Positions 24,401 through 33,176 of a DNA stretch of 64,000 bases are shown one piece after another. The stretch is from positions 351,772-415,771 of the forward strand of contig JBBHKE010003104.1 of NCBI GenBank assembly GCA_037447655.1, in the 5' to 3' direction. A program made the position numbers and the translations under genes. Position 1 is the stretch's first letter. Every line of letters starts with the position of its first letter. The notes below the pieces were generated by a model. It was not told the DNA's origin, ran no database searches, and worked only from the letters and a program-made list of their open reading frames with translations. Origin of the DNA: Zygnema cylindricum (Eukaryota > Streptophyta > Zygnematophyceae > Zygnematales > Zygnemataceae).

Positions 24401-25848
24401 GCTAACGAATCAACCCTAAATACCAAAAAAACCCTGAAAAACCAACAAAAACATTTGAAGTCGACCTTTAAACTTGAATTTACATTTTATGCAAAATTTA
24501 TAGCATTTTGAGTCCCAATTAATCACTTTTTCAATCGTCCCGTAACAATTATATCCCCTTTGCATTTACATGCATGAACCTCTTTAGCTGGCCCACTTAT
24601 GTGATCCCCTTCCGCCATTCCAGCAGTCATAATTGAGTTCATCCACAACTGACACGAAAAAAGAACGGAGGAGCTCACCACATACTTTCCAGGTTTTATT
24701 GAATCGTACAACTCCTGAGGTTCAAATTTCCGAACACCGCCGGGATGCATTTGAATCGTTCCTTCTTCCCATTTGGACCCAAAGCTGCATTCTCCAACAG
24801 TGACATCTTGACCAGAACGCTGCCACAACTTCGACCTCTCCTTCTCCACATCCCTCTCCCCTCTATCTTCACAAAAACGATTATCATTACCACTGTGCCC
24901 TTCCATACAAGAAGGAAGATTTGCAAGAGCCTCGGGAGAATGTTCCGGTCGAAGCCAAGCGACCAATATTGCCATCTGTTTGTGAATATGCAGCTGAGAT
25001 GTACTTGAAGGATCCCTCGGGGAGTCTGACAATGACGTCATTAACAGAACAACTGTAAAACCAAAGGATCCACCGACTCGCCTTAATGCTCTAAGAGTTA
25101 CTCTTTCTTGTGAAATAAGATCTACTAAAGCTGAGGCTTCGTCATCCGTGCAGTCTATTCGGCCAAAACTGGTGTGAGTTTGGGTTACAAGATGGTTACC
25201 ACCGTCTCTCTCCTCCTTTGTGACGTTGACTCCCTGACTGACTTCAGCAAGATTTTCGGAGTGATCTTCGTTTTGTCTGACGTCAGCAAGATTCTCGAAG
25301 TTATCTTCATTTTGTACAAAGCGGCGTAGATTTTGAGTGCAGCAAGGAGGAATTTTCGCGTTTACGTTGTCCTCATCTTCAGTAGGGCCATGGATTATTT
25401 CAACTAGTAGGTCTGTTGCTGCAATTTTCCGAACAGATTTCCGTACAGAGACCTTGCTACTTCCGTACATGGCATCTGCTGTCAACCACAAACGAGGTGA
25501 CCCGTGGCATGATGCTGATACCTTGGTTGCAGAAGGAAAAAAATAGCCCTCACTGTCACGAATTGCGGGTAAAATTTCCGTTATTTCGGCCACTTCAAAA
25601 ATAGCTTCATCTTCCGATACTGATGGAAGATCCAGGGGACGCCATGATTTAGGTGCTGAAATGGCGCCTTCTTCCTGTTTATTTTGGTCAGTTTCCAGTG
25701 GTTTTTCACTACAAGTGTCTTCAGTTAGGATGGAGCCCGGAAGGCAGTATTTCTCCGATGACGTAGCTGGAGGAGGCTGGACATTTTTACCAAGCGATGA
25801 AGCTCCGTCACTCCTCCTAGGATTTGTCGTTTTTCTTCTACGAACCAT
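12313..25848 (-). CDS. SHPRH: SHPRH-like SNF2 helicase / PHD / RING E3 ubiquitin ligase, 3' end missing
   Basis: Homologue of SHPRH, a nuclear Rad5-related SNF2 ATPase and RING E3 ligase linked in animals to PCNA polyubiquitination and DNA-damage tolerance. The start ATG (25848) has a strong context, CGCCATGG. Exons, with all GT-AG junctions and phases consistent: 25848-24686, 23643-23389, 21893-20940, 20175-19963, 19507-19252, 19119-18400, 18181-17063, 16632-16436, 16219-16003, 15851-15642, 15470-15348, 14920-14663, 14463-14334, 13831-13641, 12464-12313. Together they give about 2,052 codons with no internal stop. Order: N-terminal region, RPYQRRAAFWM start of the ATPase (about 408), Walker A GLGKT (K about 500), PHD, DEAQ box (881-884), TPR-like and coiled segments, RING (1914-1957), start of helicase C. 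The last exon ends in phase 2 at a good donor and motifs V-VI are not found in the window, so further exons should lie to the left. I judge it a functional gene cut by the window edge rather than a pseudogene. Confidence 0.93.
12465..13640 (-). other. SHPRH-like intron 14 with CT-rich tract
   Basis: An intron of 1176 bp bounded by GTATGT and a TTCTTCAG acceptor. A pyrimidine-rich tract at about 13104-13207 accounts for Gly/Glu/Arg open frames on the minus strand. No other feature seen. Confidence 0.75.
13641..14463 (-). CDS. SHPRH-like exons 13-14 encoding the RING finger
   Basis: Exon 13 (14463-14334) carries FCPVC, then LHCGHVLCVR and the first base of the next Cys. Exon 14 (13831-13641) supplies the rest of that Cys, then FLRM and ACPSC. 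Joined, the ligands form a C3HC4 RING (residues about 1914-1957). Exon 14 ends GSYGTK, which in the family is followed directly by the helicase C lobe. A more upstream acceptor (14514) is possible for exon 13 but breaks the phase. Confidence 0.88.
17063..18181 (-). CDS. SHPRH-like exon 7 with a 27-bp coding minisatellite
   Basis: A phase 0/0 exon of 373 codons. It starts with an alpha-helical TPR-like stretch (LLISALNGLAALATIEGSKKLAAECYREALRTAD). In the middle (DNA about 17295-17530) are about eight to nine imperfect 9-residue repeats of the CEREGEKLG type. It ends in helical sequence leading to IYKQ. Intron 7 (16633-17062) is unremarkable. Confidence 0.85.
19252..20175 (-). CDS. SHPRH-like exons 4-5: DEAQ box and rest of ATPase lobe 1
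   Basis: Exon 4 (20175-19963) carries TADIVLTTYDTLRTDL. Exon 5 (19507-19252) carries WWRVCLDEAQLVES (the DEAQ form of motif II, usual for SHPRH) and NRWCISGTPLQRNVDDVFGLLEFL (motif III region). Phases join exactly (AG plus A, AG plus G). Intron 4 (19508-19962) contains a CT-rich tract at about 19821-19941. Confidence 0.9.
19821..19941. repeat. CT-rich low-complexity tract in SHPRH-like intron 4
   Basis: Alternating (CT)n and CCCTCTC words. It lies between the exon 4 donor and the exon 5 acceptor. Confidence 0.85.
20590..20801. mobile_element. Non-autonomous inverted-repeat element in SHPRH-like intron 3
   Basis: The left end CACCGTGTATCCTATTAGCG is mirrored at the right end by TATTAGCGATACACGGTG. 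Further in, TTAAAACATCTTTCCTC (left, 20626-20642) is mirrored by the complement of a block at about 20743-20760. GATCCGACGGTTGCGATTGG and an imperfect complement lie near the centre. About 212 bp. I could not identify a clear target duplication. A diverged relative of its core lies at about 61795-61935. Confidence 0.6.
20940..21893 (-). CDS. SHPRH-like exon 3: Walker A and PHD finger with long insertion
   Basis: Contains GGILADEMGLGKTVELLACILANR (ATP-binding motif I), then a PHD finger: CPC, a second pair WVQCESC, WQHANC, and only about 175 residues later the final FVCGKC. The insert is Gly/Glu/Lys/Ser-rich with nuclear-localisation-like KKRRK. The exon ends at VVCPASILQQWVDEIIR (motif Ia region). 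Intron 2 (21894-23388) has no recognised feature. Intron 3 (20176-20939) contains an inverted-repeat element. Confidence 0.85.
24686..25848 (-). CDS. SHPRH-like exon 1 (N-terminal region)
   Basis: 387 codons plus two bases, ending at donor GTATGT. It opens with a basic segment (MVRRRKTTNPRR), then an acidic and low-complexity region. Two copies of a QNEDxxENLA motif lie adjacent at about residues 182-207. It ends in FEPQELYDSIKPGK, which in plant SHPRH proteins directly precedes the ATPase. Intron 1 (23644-24685, 1042 bp) holds nothing I recognise. Confidence 0.85.
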
Positions 25849-26516
25849 GGCGGAAAGTATGAAAGAAGAGTGAGAGCATTAAGGGCCCTTCGTTAGTGCT
25901 AAAACTTAACGGACGTGCGCGCACGTTTCTTCCCAAACAAAAAGTTCGACCTCACTCCATCATTAGGGAGGTGGCCAACTAAATTTAAGCACGTGGAAAG
26001 CGTCCAGAAAACAATGTCGGTTGTGTAACGCGTCACATTGCACGACCCTGGAAAGGAAAATGGAAAAATAATACACAGAAAATAGAAAACAAGGAAAAAA
26101 ATAAAAACAGTGACCCAAACACCGGTGACTGTTTAGCGTTTATGGAGCTGAGCACATACTGCTGTGAAGCCACAGGGTTTAGGAAACCTTTGGAAACGCT
26201 ATATCCTGTCTCCCCGTATAGTACGTGTAATTTAGGTGAGTTTCTGTATAGAACGCGTACTATAATAGGTAACAGTATATAGAGTGGCTAATTGTTTTCG
26301 CATAAGAAACCTTAGGTGTGAAATGTGTCAATGGGTGAGTTTAACGTTTCCAAAAGTTTCAACATTGCCCGAGTCTAGACCTACTGACCTAGGCATACGC
26401 ACGCGGCTGGATCTAAGGGGAAGGGGTCCCATCGGAAGGTACAATAATGAACATGACTAGCAGTTCCAGTTACTGACCCCTCAAAATCCCGCAAGTTCCC
26501 AATAGAATGTGACAAT
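25849..26516 (-). promoter_or_regulatory. Upstream region of the SHPRH-like gene
   Basis: Only 668 bp separate the start codon from a retroelement LTR at 26517-27550, so the promoter and 5' UTR must fit here or use the LTR. An imperfect repeat around GTATAGTACGTGTA and TATAGAACGCGTACTATA lies at 26215-26262. No certain TATA box or transcription start can be called. Confidence 0.35.
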
Positions 26517-27550
26517 TGTTGGATCTTAAAATAAATAGTTTCACTTAACAAAAATAAATAACTCACACAAAATAAATGCTCAAAAAGAAACATAAAACAT
26601 CACACAGCGGAAGCTCATAAAAGACAAGAGGATAATTAGCCAAAAAGAATTATAAGTGTTTCTGGCCGAATCCTCTTTACATCAACTCTTCTCTCCTCCT
26701 CTTCTCTCTTCAAAGATAAACTCTACACTCTTAAAAGATCACAAAAGATGATCATACTCCTTAAAACCTCTTTTCTCCAAATGGATCACGAAGGATCCTT
26801 AACACCTCTTAATTGACCACAAAGGATCTGCTCTCTCTTAATTGACCAAAGGGTCTTTCTCTCTCTCTCTTAATTGATCACAAAGGATCTTCCCCTCTCT
26901 CTTAATCGATCACAAAGGATCTACATCTTTTCTCCTCAGTTGATCCAAAGCTAATACAAGGATATTCTGCACATGTATACTGCTGCCTATATATACTCGT
27001 TACTCTACAAAGAGACAACAAGATAAGACAAGCATAACATAACGTAGCGACGAAGTCTGTCCCTAGCTGACTGTGCACACTGAAATGAAAATTCCACGAA
27101 GGAAGGCGCACACGCTTCTTCCTTCGAAACGACTAACTCCAAAAGTTGACTTTACACGTGTCGTCACGAAAACACCTGCACGCAAAATGTAACACCTGCG
27201 CACGAAAAACAAAAGTGACGCGAAACGAAATCGTACATTTCGTTCGCTGACTCATCAAATGTTGACGTGAAACAAGGTCGTACGTTTCGGCGCCAAACAT
27301 CAATACTCCGAAAGTACCAAACTCCAAACGTACTCCAATATTACTCCAAATGTGTACTTGCGAATCGAAGTCGAACGCTTCGATCGCCAACCCGATATGA
27401 AAGTGACGTCCACCCGTGCGAAGTAATCGCACGAAATATCTCCATACAATTACATAGACGCAATCAAAGTTAAGCGCTTCGTACGCGAACGCGAAATACA
27501 TTGCGGTTCATTGAAGCGTCACTTTGCGCGATTCAACAATGAATCTAACA
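26517..27550 (-). mobile_element. LTR (TGTTAGATT type), second copy
   Basis: 1034 bp, the same family and orientation as 9460-10495; by eye they differ at few positions, apart from a diverged patch near 27165-27225. The flanks are ACAAT (left) and CAAAT (right), which is not a convincing duplication. No primer site or polypurine tract borders it. Probably a solo or recombinant LTR sitting in the gag of another copia element. Confidence 0.75.
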
Positions 27551-28221
27551 CAAATGATTTTTTTGTACTCATCTAGGAGTTTCACAAATAGTGTATTAAT
27601 CTTCCTCTCCTCAGATTCTACATATCCCGCACTAGCAAGCTTAACATATAGCGCATTAATATCATTGCAAAACTCTATCATGCTACCGCCTTTATAAACA
27701 TAGGCATCTATTTCTTGTTTTACTAATTGCTGCCTCTGAATAGTTTCACTCTTATAAATCTCACTAAGTGCTTCCCATATCTTTGACCACTTCGTTAAGT
27801 TTATAAGAGTGATAGCTATGCACCTACACACGTTTCTAAGTATGAGATGCTTTGCTATAGTGTTTTTGTATTCCCATACTTTTTTGTCATTTTCTTCAGT
27901 TTTAATCCCTACAAGTGGTACCATAGGTGAGAGCCTAGCTCCCCTCACCATAGGTGTCCCTTTTTCCTTCTCCCCTATTTCCCCATCCACAGCAAGGTTT
28001 TACCCTTCACCTTCCATAGCATCTAAAATTCGGTTGATATTCCAGGCAGCCTCAGATGATTCTCTATAGTAAGCTCCTCCAAAGCCAAGTGGCGGACATC
28101 TATTTTGTCTCAAACAATTCTCCATAAGTGCATCTCGAAAAGCAATCCCTCCATCATAAATCCCCAATAAGTAAAGCCTGATCCATCCAACATAGGCACC
28201 CTAGATGGTGGGCCCATAACC
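27551..28221 (-). pseudogene. Copia element D gag, truncated and decayed
   Basis: Reading leftward from the LTR at 28222, the start VMGPPSRVP is recognisable, then a degenerate gag with stop codons, then an open stretch (27990-27555) matching the middle of copia gag (QRQQLVKQEIDAYVYKGGSMIEFCNDINALYVKLASAGYVES). It is cut off at 27550 by another LTR; protease, integrase and RT are absent. The primer-binding site 28206-28221 lies directly against the LTR. Confidence 0.75.
28206..28221 (-). other. Primer-binding site of element D, half tRNA-iMet type
   Basis: The plus-strand word TGGTGGGCCCATAACC equals 16 bases of the anticodon arm of plant initiator tRNA-Met as I know it, so the minus-strand RNA could pair with that arm. 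It touches the LTR with no spacer and encodes gag residues around VMGP. Confidence 0.75.
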
Positions 28222-29390
28222 TGAAACTCAATGTGCTCCATTGCCCACAAAAATCGCAGATCCAAAAGAAGCTTATGTAGATAGTGCCGACTCCAAGTTG
28301 ATGTAAACCCAAATGACTAACCCCTTGAAAATCACATACCCATTATAGTTTCATCCCTCTGAAATAAGACTTTCTGTGTGCTCAGTTCCACCTCAGAATT
28401 CAAAGTTAGAATATGAGTTTTGGACACATTCACCCACTTTGACTTTCCCTTATAAATGCAGCCACCCTCGAAGGCAAAAACTATGAATGACTACACACTT
28501 CTGTATCCTGGACTCCCCTGAGTCTGCAACAAAAAGAATCAATGAAAATAGTCAAGTAAATTGATAGATATGAATGGTCAAAGATGACCCTTTTGTATAG
28601 AAGCTCTCTCGGAGAGAGGCTGCTATTTTCTAAATTTTCTAAGTCCTATCTTTCTCTAAAACTTTATTTAATGACGTACGGCACCAATCAAATTACTATG
28701 TCGTATAGAAAAGTACATGTGCCGGTGTACTTTCTGTACGGCCATCGTACGACATGGCCAAAACACCGATACGTGTTATATCGAGATTTGTTCTTGTATT
28801 CTCTAGAGTTGTCGCAATCCAACGTTGTCGCGCCACGTGTCATATGACATGGCGATGATAGTAAAACGCCAAAAGTACATATTTTGTGATCGCGGCGCCT
28901 ATCGTGGCTATCGATCAAAACGGGATACAACTATAGGCGTTGAAACTACACGCACGGTATTTGTTTCGTCTTCGAAACAAATGCGAGGTATCCGTTTCAT
29001 TTAGTACATTAAAATCGTACAAAAACTGTATCTATGCATTGCGTATCGATATCCTGTTTAATAAACTACTCTATGTGTAACATAATAAATATATATAAAA
29101 CCTAATATCAATCATTAATCCTAGACTTATAGGTTAAGGCTTCCGGCTAATTTGACGGACGACAGGTACCCAGGTCAAATCCCGGGTCCATCAAATATTT
29201 TAAGTAACTCAATCGAGATTTGCCTTCCAATCCTCTTTAGACAGCCTAGGCAGCCATGGATCTAACTCCTCCTCAAGTCTTCAGTGACTGCGCAAGTGTG
29301 GGGACTTGAGTGAAGAGTTAGAGGCAAGCTCTCATTGTTTTGGCTTTTATTTAACACTCTCTAAACCTATATAATACTTAAATTTCAACA
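28222..29390 (-). mobile_element. 5' LTR of copia element D (TGTTGAAATTTAAG type), 1169 bp
   Basis: Minus-strand start TGTTGAAATTTAAG at 29390 and end CACATTGAGTTTCA at 28222. It contains the shared design: an ABRE core (28832-28840), a GTAC-rich inverted repeat (about 28710-28760), an antisense tRNA-like segment (about 29125-29190) and an ATG 20 bp from its end. It interrupts a Ty3/gypsy gag on its right. Confidence 0.82.
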
Positions 29391-30130
29391 CCTCCCCCGC
29401 TGGTGCTAGACCCAAACAGGTAGGATCTACGAAAGGTAAATTCTACCGAATTGGTCTTTTCTGCAATCTGAATAATTGCAGAGAGGCTAATGTCGTACTT
29501 TCTTGTGCGAGCCATTATTCCACATTCCTTCGGATGGAGACATTGAACCCTTGCACGTAACGATCCACGGCTTTGTCCCCCGTCATCGTTGGTATTTGAA
29601 CCTTGTATTCCAAGAATCGCTGAGTGTATTGTAACACTAAGGTGCATTGCTTTAGAACCAAGATTTTGTCCATCGCAGCCTTGACCGTGTTTATGGGTTG
29701 CTAAGTGTCACGGAGAAGCTGAATAAAAAGGGTCCAATTAGCGGGTATCTTCTCTCTCTTGACCATGGTCCTCCACCATGCTCTTGCTGCTCCTTTAAGA
29801 AGACCGCCCGCATAATGAATCTTCTCAAGATGCGATAGGCTGCGAAAATTCTCCAGGTAATGCGGAATAGAAAACAACCACGCCTCGAGATTCTTGTGTC
29901 TTACTGGGTGAAACTCGCCGGGAAGTTTAAACTTAGGTCGCATTAAATCTCTCTCTAGCCTCCATGAGTTATTTCACCAAGACGAGACTCCAAGTTTGCG
30001 ACGGTGTCACTCAGGTGAGCATTTTGTAATCTAAGGTTTTCTAACTCTTGAAAAACTTGCGCCAACATGTCCGCTGTGGATACGCCATGCTCTCCTATGC
30101 TGTTGAGTCATGAGTATCAACTTTGATACC
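29391..30130 (-). pseudogene. Ty3/gypsy element 1: leader and truncated gag
   Basis: An open stretch at 29943-29701 carries a typical Retrotrans_gag motif (GGLLKGAARAWWRTM). Coding similarity continues in another frame (YTQRFLEYKVQIPTMTGDKAVDRYVQG) until it is cut by the LTR at 29390. The upstream leader ends at a primer site (about 30115-30128, minus strand TTGGTATCAAAG), close to the standard complement of the tRNA-iMet 3' end. Protease and pol are missing. Confidence 0.72.
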
Positions 30131-30557
30131 AATGTAAACGGGATAGTAATAAACACCACACCCACAATGCACAGCGGAATAACCCCCAGAATCCCCTCGT
30201 AGCAACAACAGAGATACACATCATTCACAGTAAGAGTTGAACTTTATTAATAGGAAGGAGATTACAAGTTGGAAGCTCACTGCGAAAGTCTCCTGCCAAA
30301 GAGTCCCCCTTTGACTGAGTCAATTTGCTATTTAAACTGGCTAGCTGACTGTCCACTTGGCATTACACTTATGTACACGTGGACCTTCTCCGTCGACCAC
30401 GATCTTTCAAAGCTACCTTCTAGAACAATATGGTTCAAAATACATTCTGCGGCGTTGCTGTGCTGCCACACTGCACTGCTATGCTACATCTCTAAGTTGC
30501 AGCGCTGCTATGCTGCGCCAATCTGGCATCGCAGGTGCAGTGCTCTGAAACGCAACA
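30131..30557 (-). mobile_element. 5' LTR of Ty3/gypsy element 1, about 427 bp
   Basis: Its minus-strand end, CCCGTTTACA, abuts the TGGTATCAAAG primer site. The start is probably TGTTGCGTTTCAG at 30557. The right boundary is inferred only from TG...CA and the change of similarity. It appears to interrupt the gag of a second gypsy element to its right. Confidence 0.55.
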
Positions 30558-31900
30558 ATATTAGCCCCGTTTTTACCCGTAAGGTATAAAATTATGTAAC
30601 CCTGATACAATTGCTGTCTTAAAAGCTTCCCAATCAGCATTATCAAGAATCAAATTAGACCTCCTCTGAGTGTAATAACAAATCAGAGCATCACCTTTCA
30701 GACAGCTAACAACAAAAGAAGTGTAATCATCACAATCATAGTTTCCAGATTCTAAATAATACTCTATATGAAAAATCGAAGCATCTAACTCATCAATCTT
30801 CTTACCATTAAATGATGGTGCTTCATTGATAGACAATTTGGGATCCCTTATCTTCTTAGGTCTATCGTGATTATCTTCCCCTAAAACTGGCTTTTCTCTT
30901 ACTGCTCCCACCCTTTTGGTCATTAACATTATTTTTGGTGTGAATTAAATTAATTAGCTCATCCAATTTTTGATTTGAAACATTTCCATTTTCCTTAACA
31001 TCCTTCAATTTATTTTTCAACTTTGAAATTGTTTCATCCACAGCAACAGCATGATTATTATACTTTTGACTAATTTTTCAACACATTCAAGGCATTTTCC
31101 ATATCACGTTTCCATGCAGAATTTTCCATTATCACACAATCAAATCAAGGAATAAAAGGTAGAGTATAATTATCTAAAAGAGTTTGCAGCAGATTTGAAG
31201 ACCTCAAATTTCTCCAATCTTAGCCTTCCTTTCTTTAACAAATCTTTTGAAATATATCAAAATCTGAAAATCAAATAAACATTAAAAGTAAGTGAGTGAA
31301 AATTCAATATTCCCAAACATCGAAATAGAAAGAAAAAAATTTTCCCCTCAAATTTTGCAGCTGCAAAATCCAACGCTCTCAAAGGTAAATTCAACCACAA
31401 ATTTTGCAACAGTAAAATTGAAAGCAATCAAAGGTAACAATTTAGGGTTTGAAAAGTTTTAAGTCATTTCTGGACTCCTTTGCTTTTGAAGAAGTAAAGT
31501 GCTCCACTTTCGTTCTCCACCATTAACAAATTTCCCATTTCCCACTACATCAGGATCTTTTGTTCTCTAATCCTCACATCCTCACCTTTCATGGCTTCAA
31601 GCCCTCCCTCTACATATGAATCATTGCTAGGAGAAGGCAAGTTTGTTTGGCCTCTGGGTTATTGGAGTGAGTTTCAGCGGTGGCTACACTGCCCACCCCG
31701 CCTTAGTCCTTAGGAGCTGAGCTCGCCCTATATCTAACCAGCTGCCGTTGGTAGTGTGATCACCCGGTTTCCCTCCAACCCCGTACCAGTTCACATTGTG
31801 GTTCTAGTGACACAGGTTAGAGCACCCTCACCGGTCACGACAGTCGATATTCGAGTGAACAAACTTCTCTTTGGTTTCTAACCAAAGCTTTGATACCATA
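30558..31900 (-). pseudogene. Ty3/gypsy element 2: truncated gag and leader
   Basis: A minus-strand stretch at 30929-30573 encodes a second, different gypsy-type gag (APSFNGKKIDELDASIFHIEYYLESGNYDCDDYTSFVVSCLKGDALICYY). Further right is non-coding leader ending at a primer site (31881-31893, minus strand ATGGTATCAAAGC). The gag is cut at 30557 by element 1; pol is absent. Confidence 0.68.
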
Positions 31901-32295
31901 TGTAATAGGATTTCTAATCTCTCTGAAAATCACATTACTTCAATCAGTTTAAACCACACATTCCACAAATTGTAAAGTACACATCCACATTGGAAAGCAC
32001 TCACATAAGGATAAACTTTGAATTAGATGAAGCTTCTGTCCACTTAACATTAGCTTGGTCTCTAACCAACGTGGCTCAACCCTTCTCATTAATGTATTTT
32101 CCTCTACTCTTCACTCTTAAATATAATATCTCTTTAATACTAAAACACTACTTAATTAGTAAGAGATTTTAGTGTGAAAATGCCTATGCTCCAATTTGGT
32201 TTTAATCGCTAAGGACGAAGATCAATCAGAATTTTGTCAAACTTTTCTCGAAGGAAAAGATGTTTACTCTCCTTTAAGACTTCACTATTTATCCA
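31901..32295 (-). mobile_element. LTR of Ty3/gypsy element 2, right edge uncertain
   Basis: Its minus-strand end, GAAATCCTATTACA, lies next to the primer site. The opposite edge is not resolved: somewhere before 32296 the sequence becomes the truncated LTR of copia element B. Confidence 0.45.
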
Positions 32296-33163
32296 TAGCA
32301 AAAAGAATCTCTGAATTTGCTCCCCTGAGGAGTAAGTTATGAAGGGTCAAAGTTTACCTTTTGTACAAGAGCTCTCTGGGAGAGAGGGTCTAATCGATCA
32401 AATTTTTCTAAGTCCTATCTCTCTCTAAAACTCTATCTATTGAAGTACGGCACCAATCTTAATAGTGTATCGTACATAAAGGTACATGTGCCGATGTACT
32501 TTATGTACGGATATTGTACAACATGGCCAAAAAGTCGACACATGTCATTTTTGGATTCGTTCTTAGAATCCCAGGAGATGTCGTAATCCAATGTGATTGT
32601 GCCACGTGGCAATTGACGTGACGTCAACCGAAAACCGCCGAAAACCTTTTCCACGATCTCGGCATGCTTCGTGGCCGTCCGATTAAGCCGGATTACATTC
32701 GTGACCGTCATAAATACTTCCGCAGTATTTATTTCGCTTTCTAAACAAAATGCGCAGTATTCGTTTCGGATGTTCCGTACGCCGTACTTTACAAACTGTA
32801 TCTATGTTTAAAGATCCCGTTAAATGAAATAGACTACGTGTTAACATTTAAATAACTATCAAACCATATATCTTCATCCATGATGGCAGACTAAATCGCT
32901 AAGGCTACAGGCTAAGTGTTGGACGGTAGGTACCCGGTTCAAATCCGTACGTCAATTTATATTTTGGTAAATCTACCAAAATCTACAACCCGTAACTCTA
33001 TCTCTAATCATTATAGGCAGCCATGGCTCTAGCTCCCTCTTCAACCTTCAATGACTACGACAAGTGTGGGAGCTGAAGAGAGAAGTTAGAGGCAGACTAC
33101 CTCGGCTTCTTTTCTGCATTTTACCAAACCTAAAAATACTAAAATAACCTTTTTATTTCTACA
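32296..33163 (-). mobile_element. 3' LTR of copia element B, truncated
   Basis: Minus-strand start TGTAGAAATAAAAAGG at 33163, next to the polypurine tract AAAATAAGGGGAG. It is homologous to 43980-44898, but similarity stops at about 32296, so the distal part carrying the ATG end is lost. The antisense tRNA-like segment is at about 32890-32955. Confidence 0.85.
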
Positions 33164-33176
33164 CTCCCCTTATTTT

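Noticed and set aside
9460-27550. One giant retroelement that captured the SHPRH-like gene between two LTRs
   Set aside because: The flanks GTATT and CAAAT do not match, no primer site borders the right LTR, and the gene keeps all its introns in full.
29378-29400. GGGGGAGG next to the LTR of element D as its polypurine tract
   Set aside because: The sequence belongs to a gypsy gag frame on the right, and the LTR has gag plus a primer site on its left, so it is a 5' LTR.
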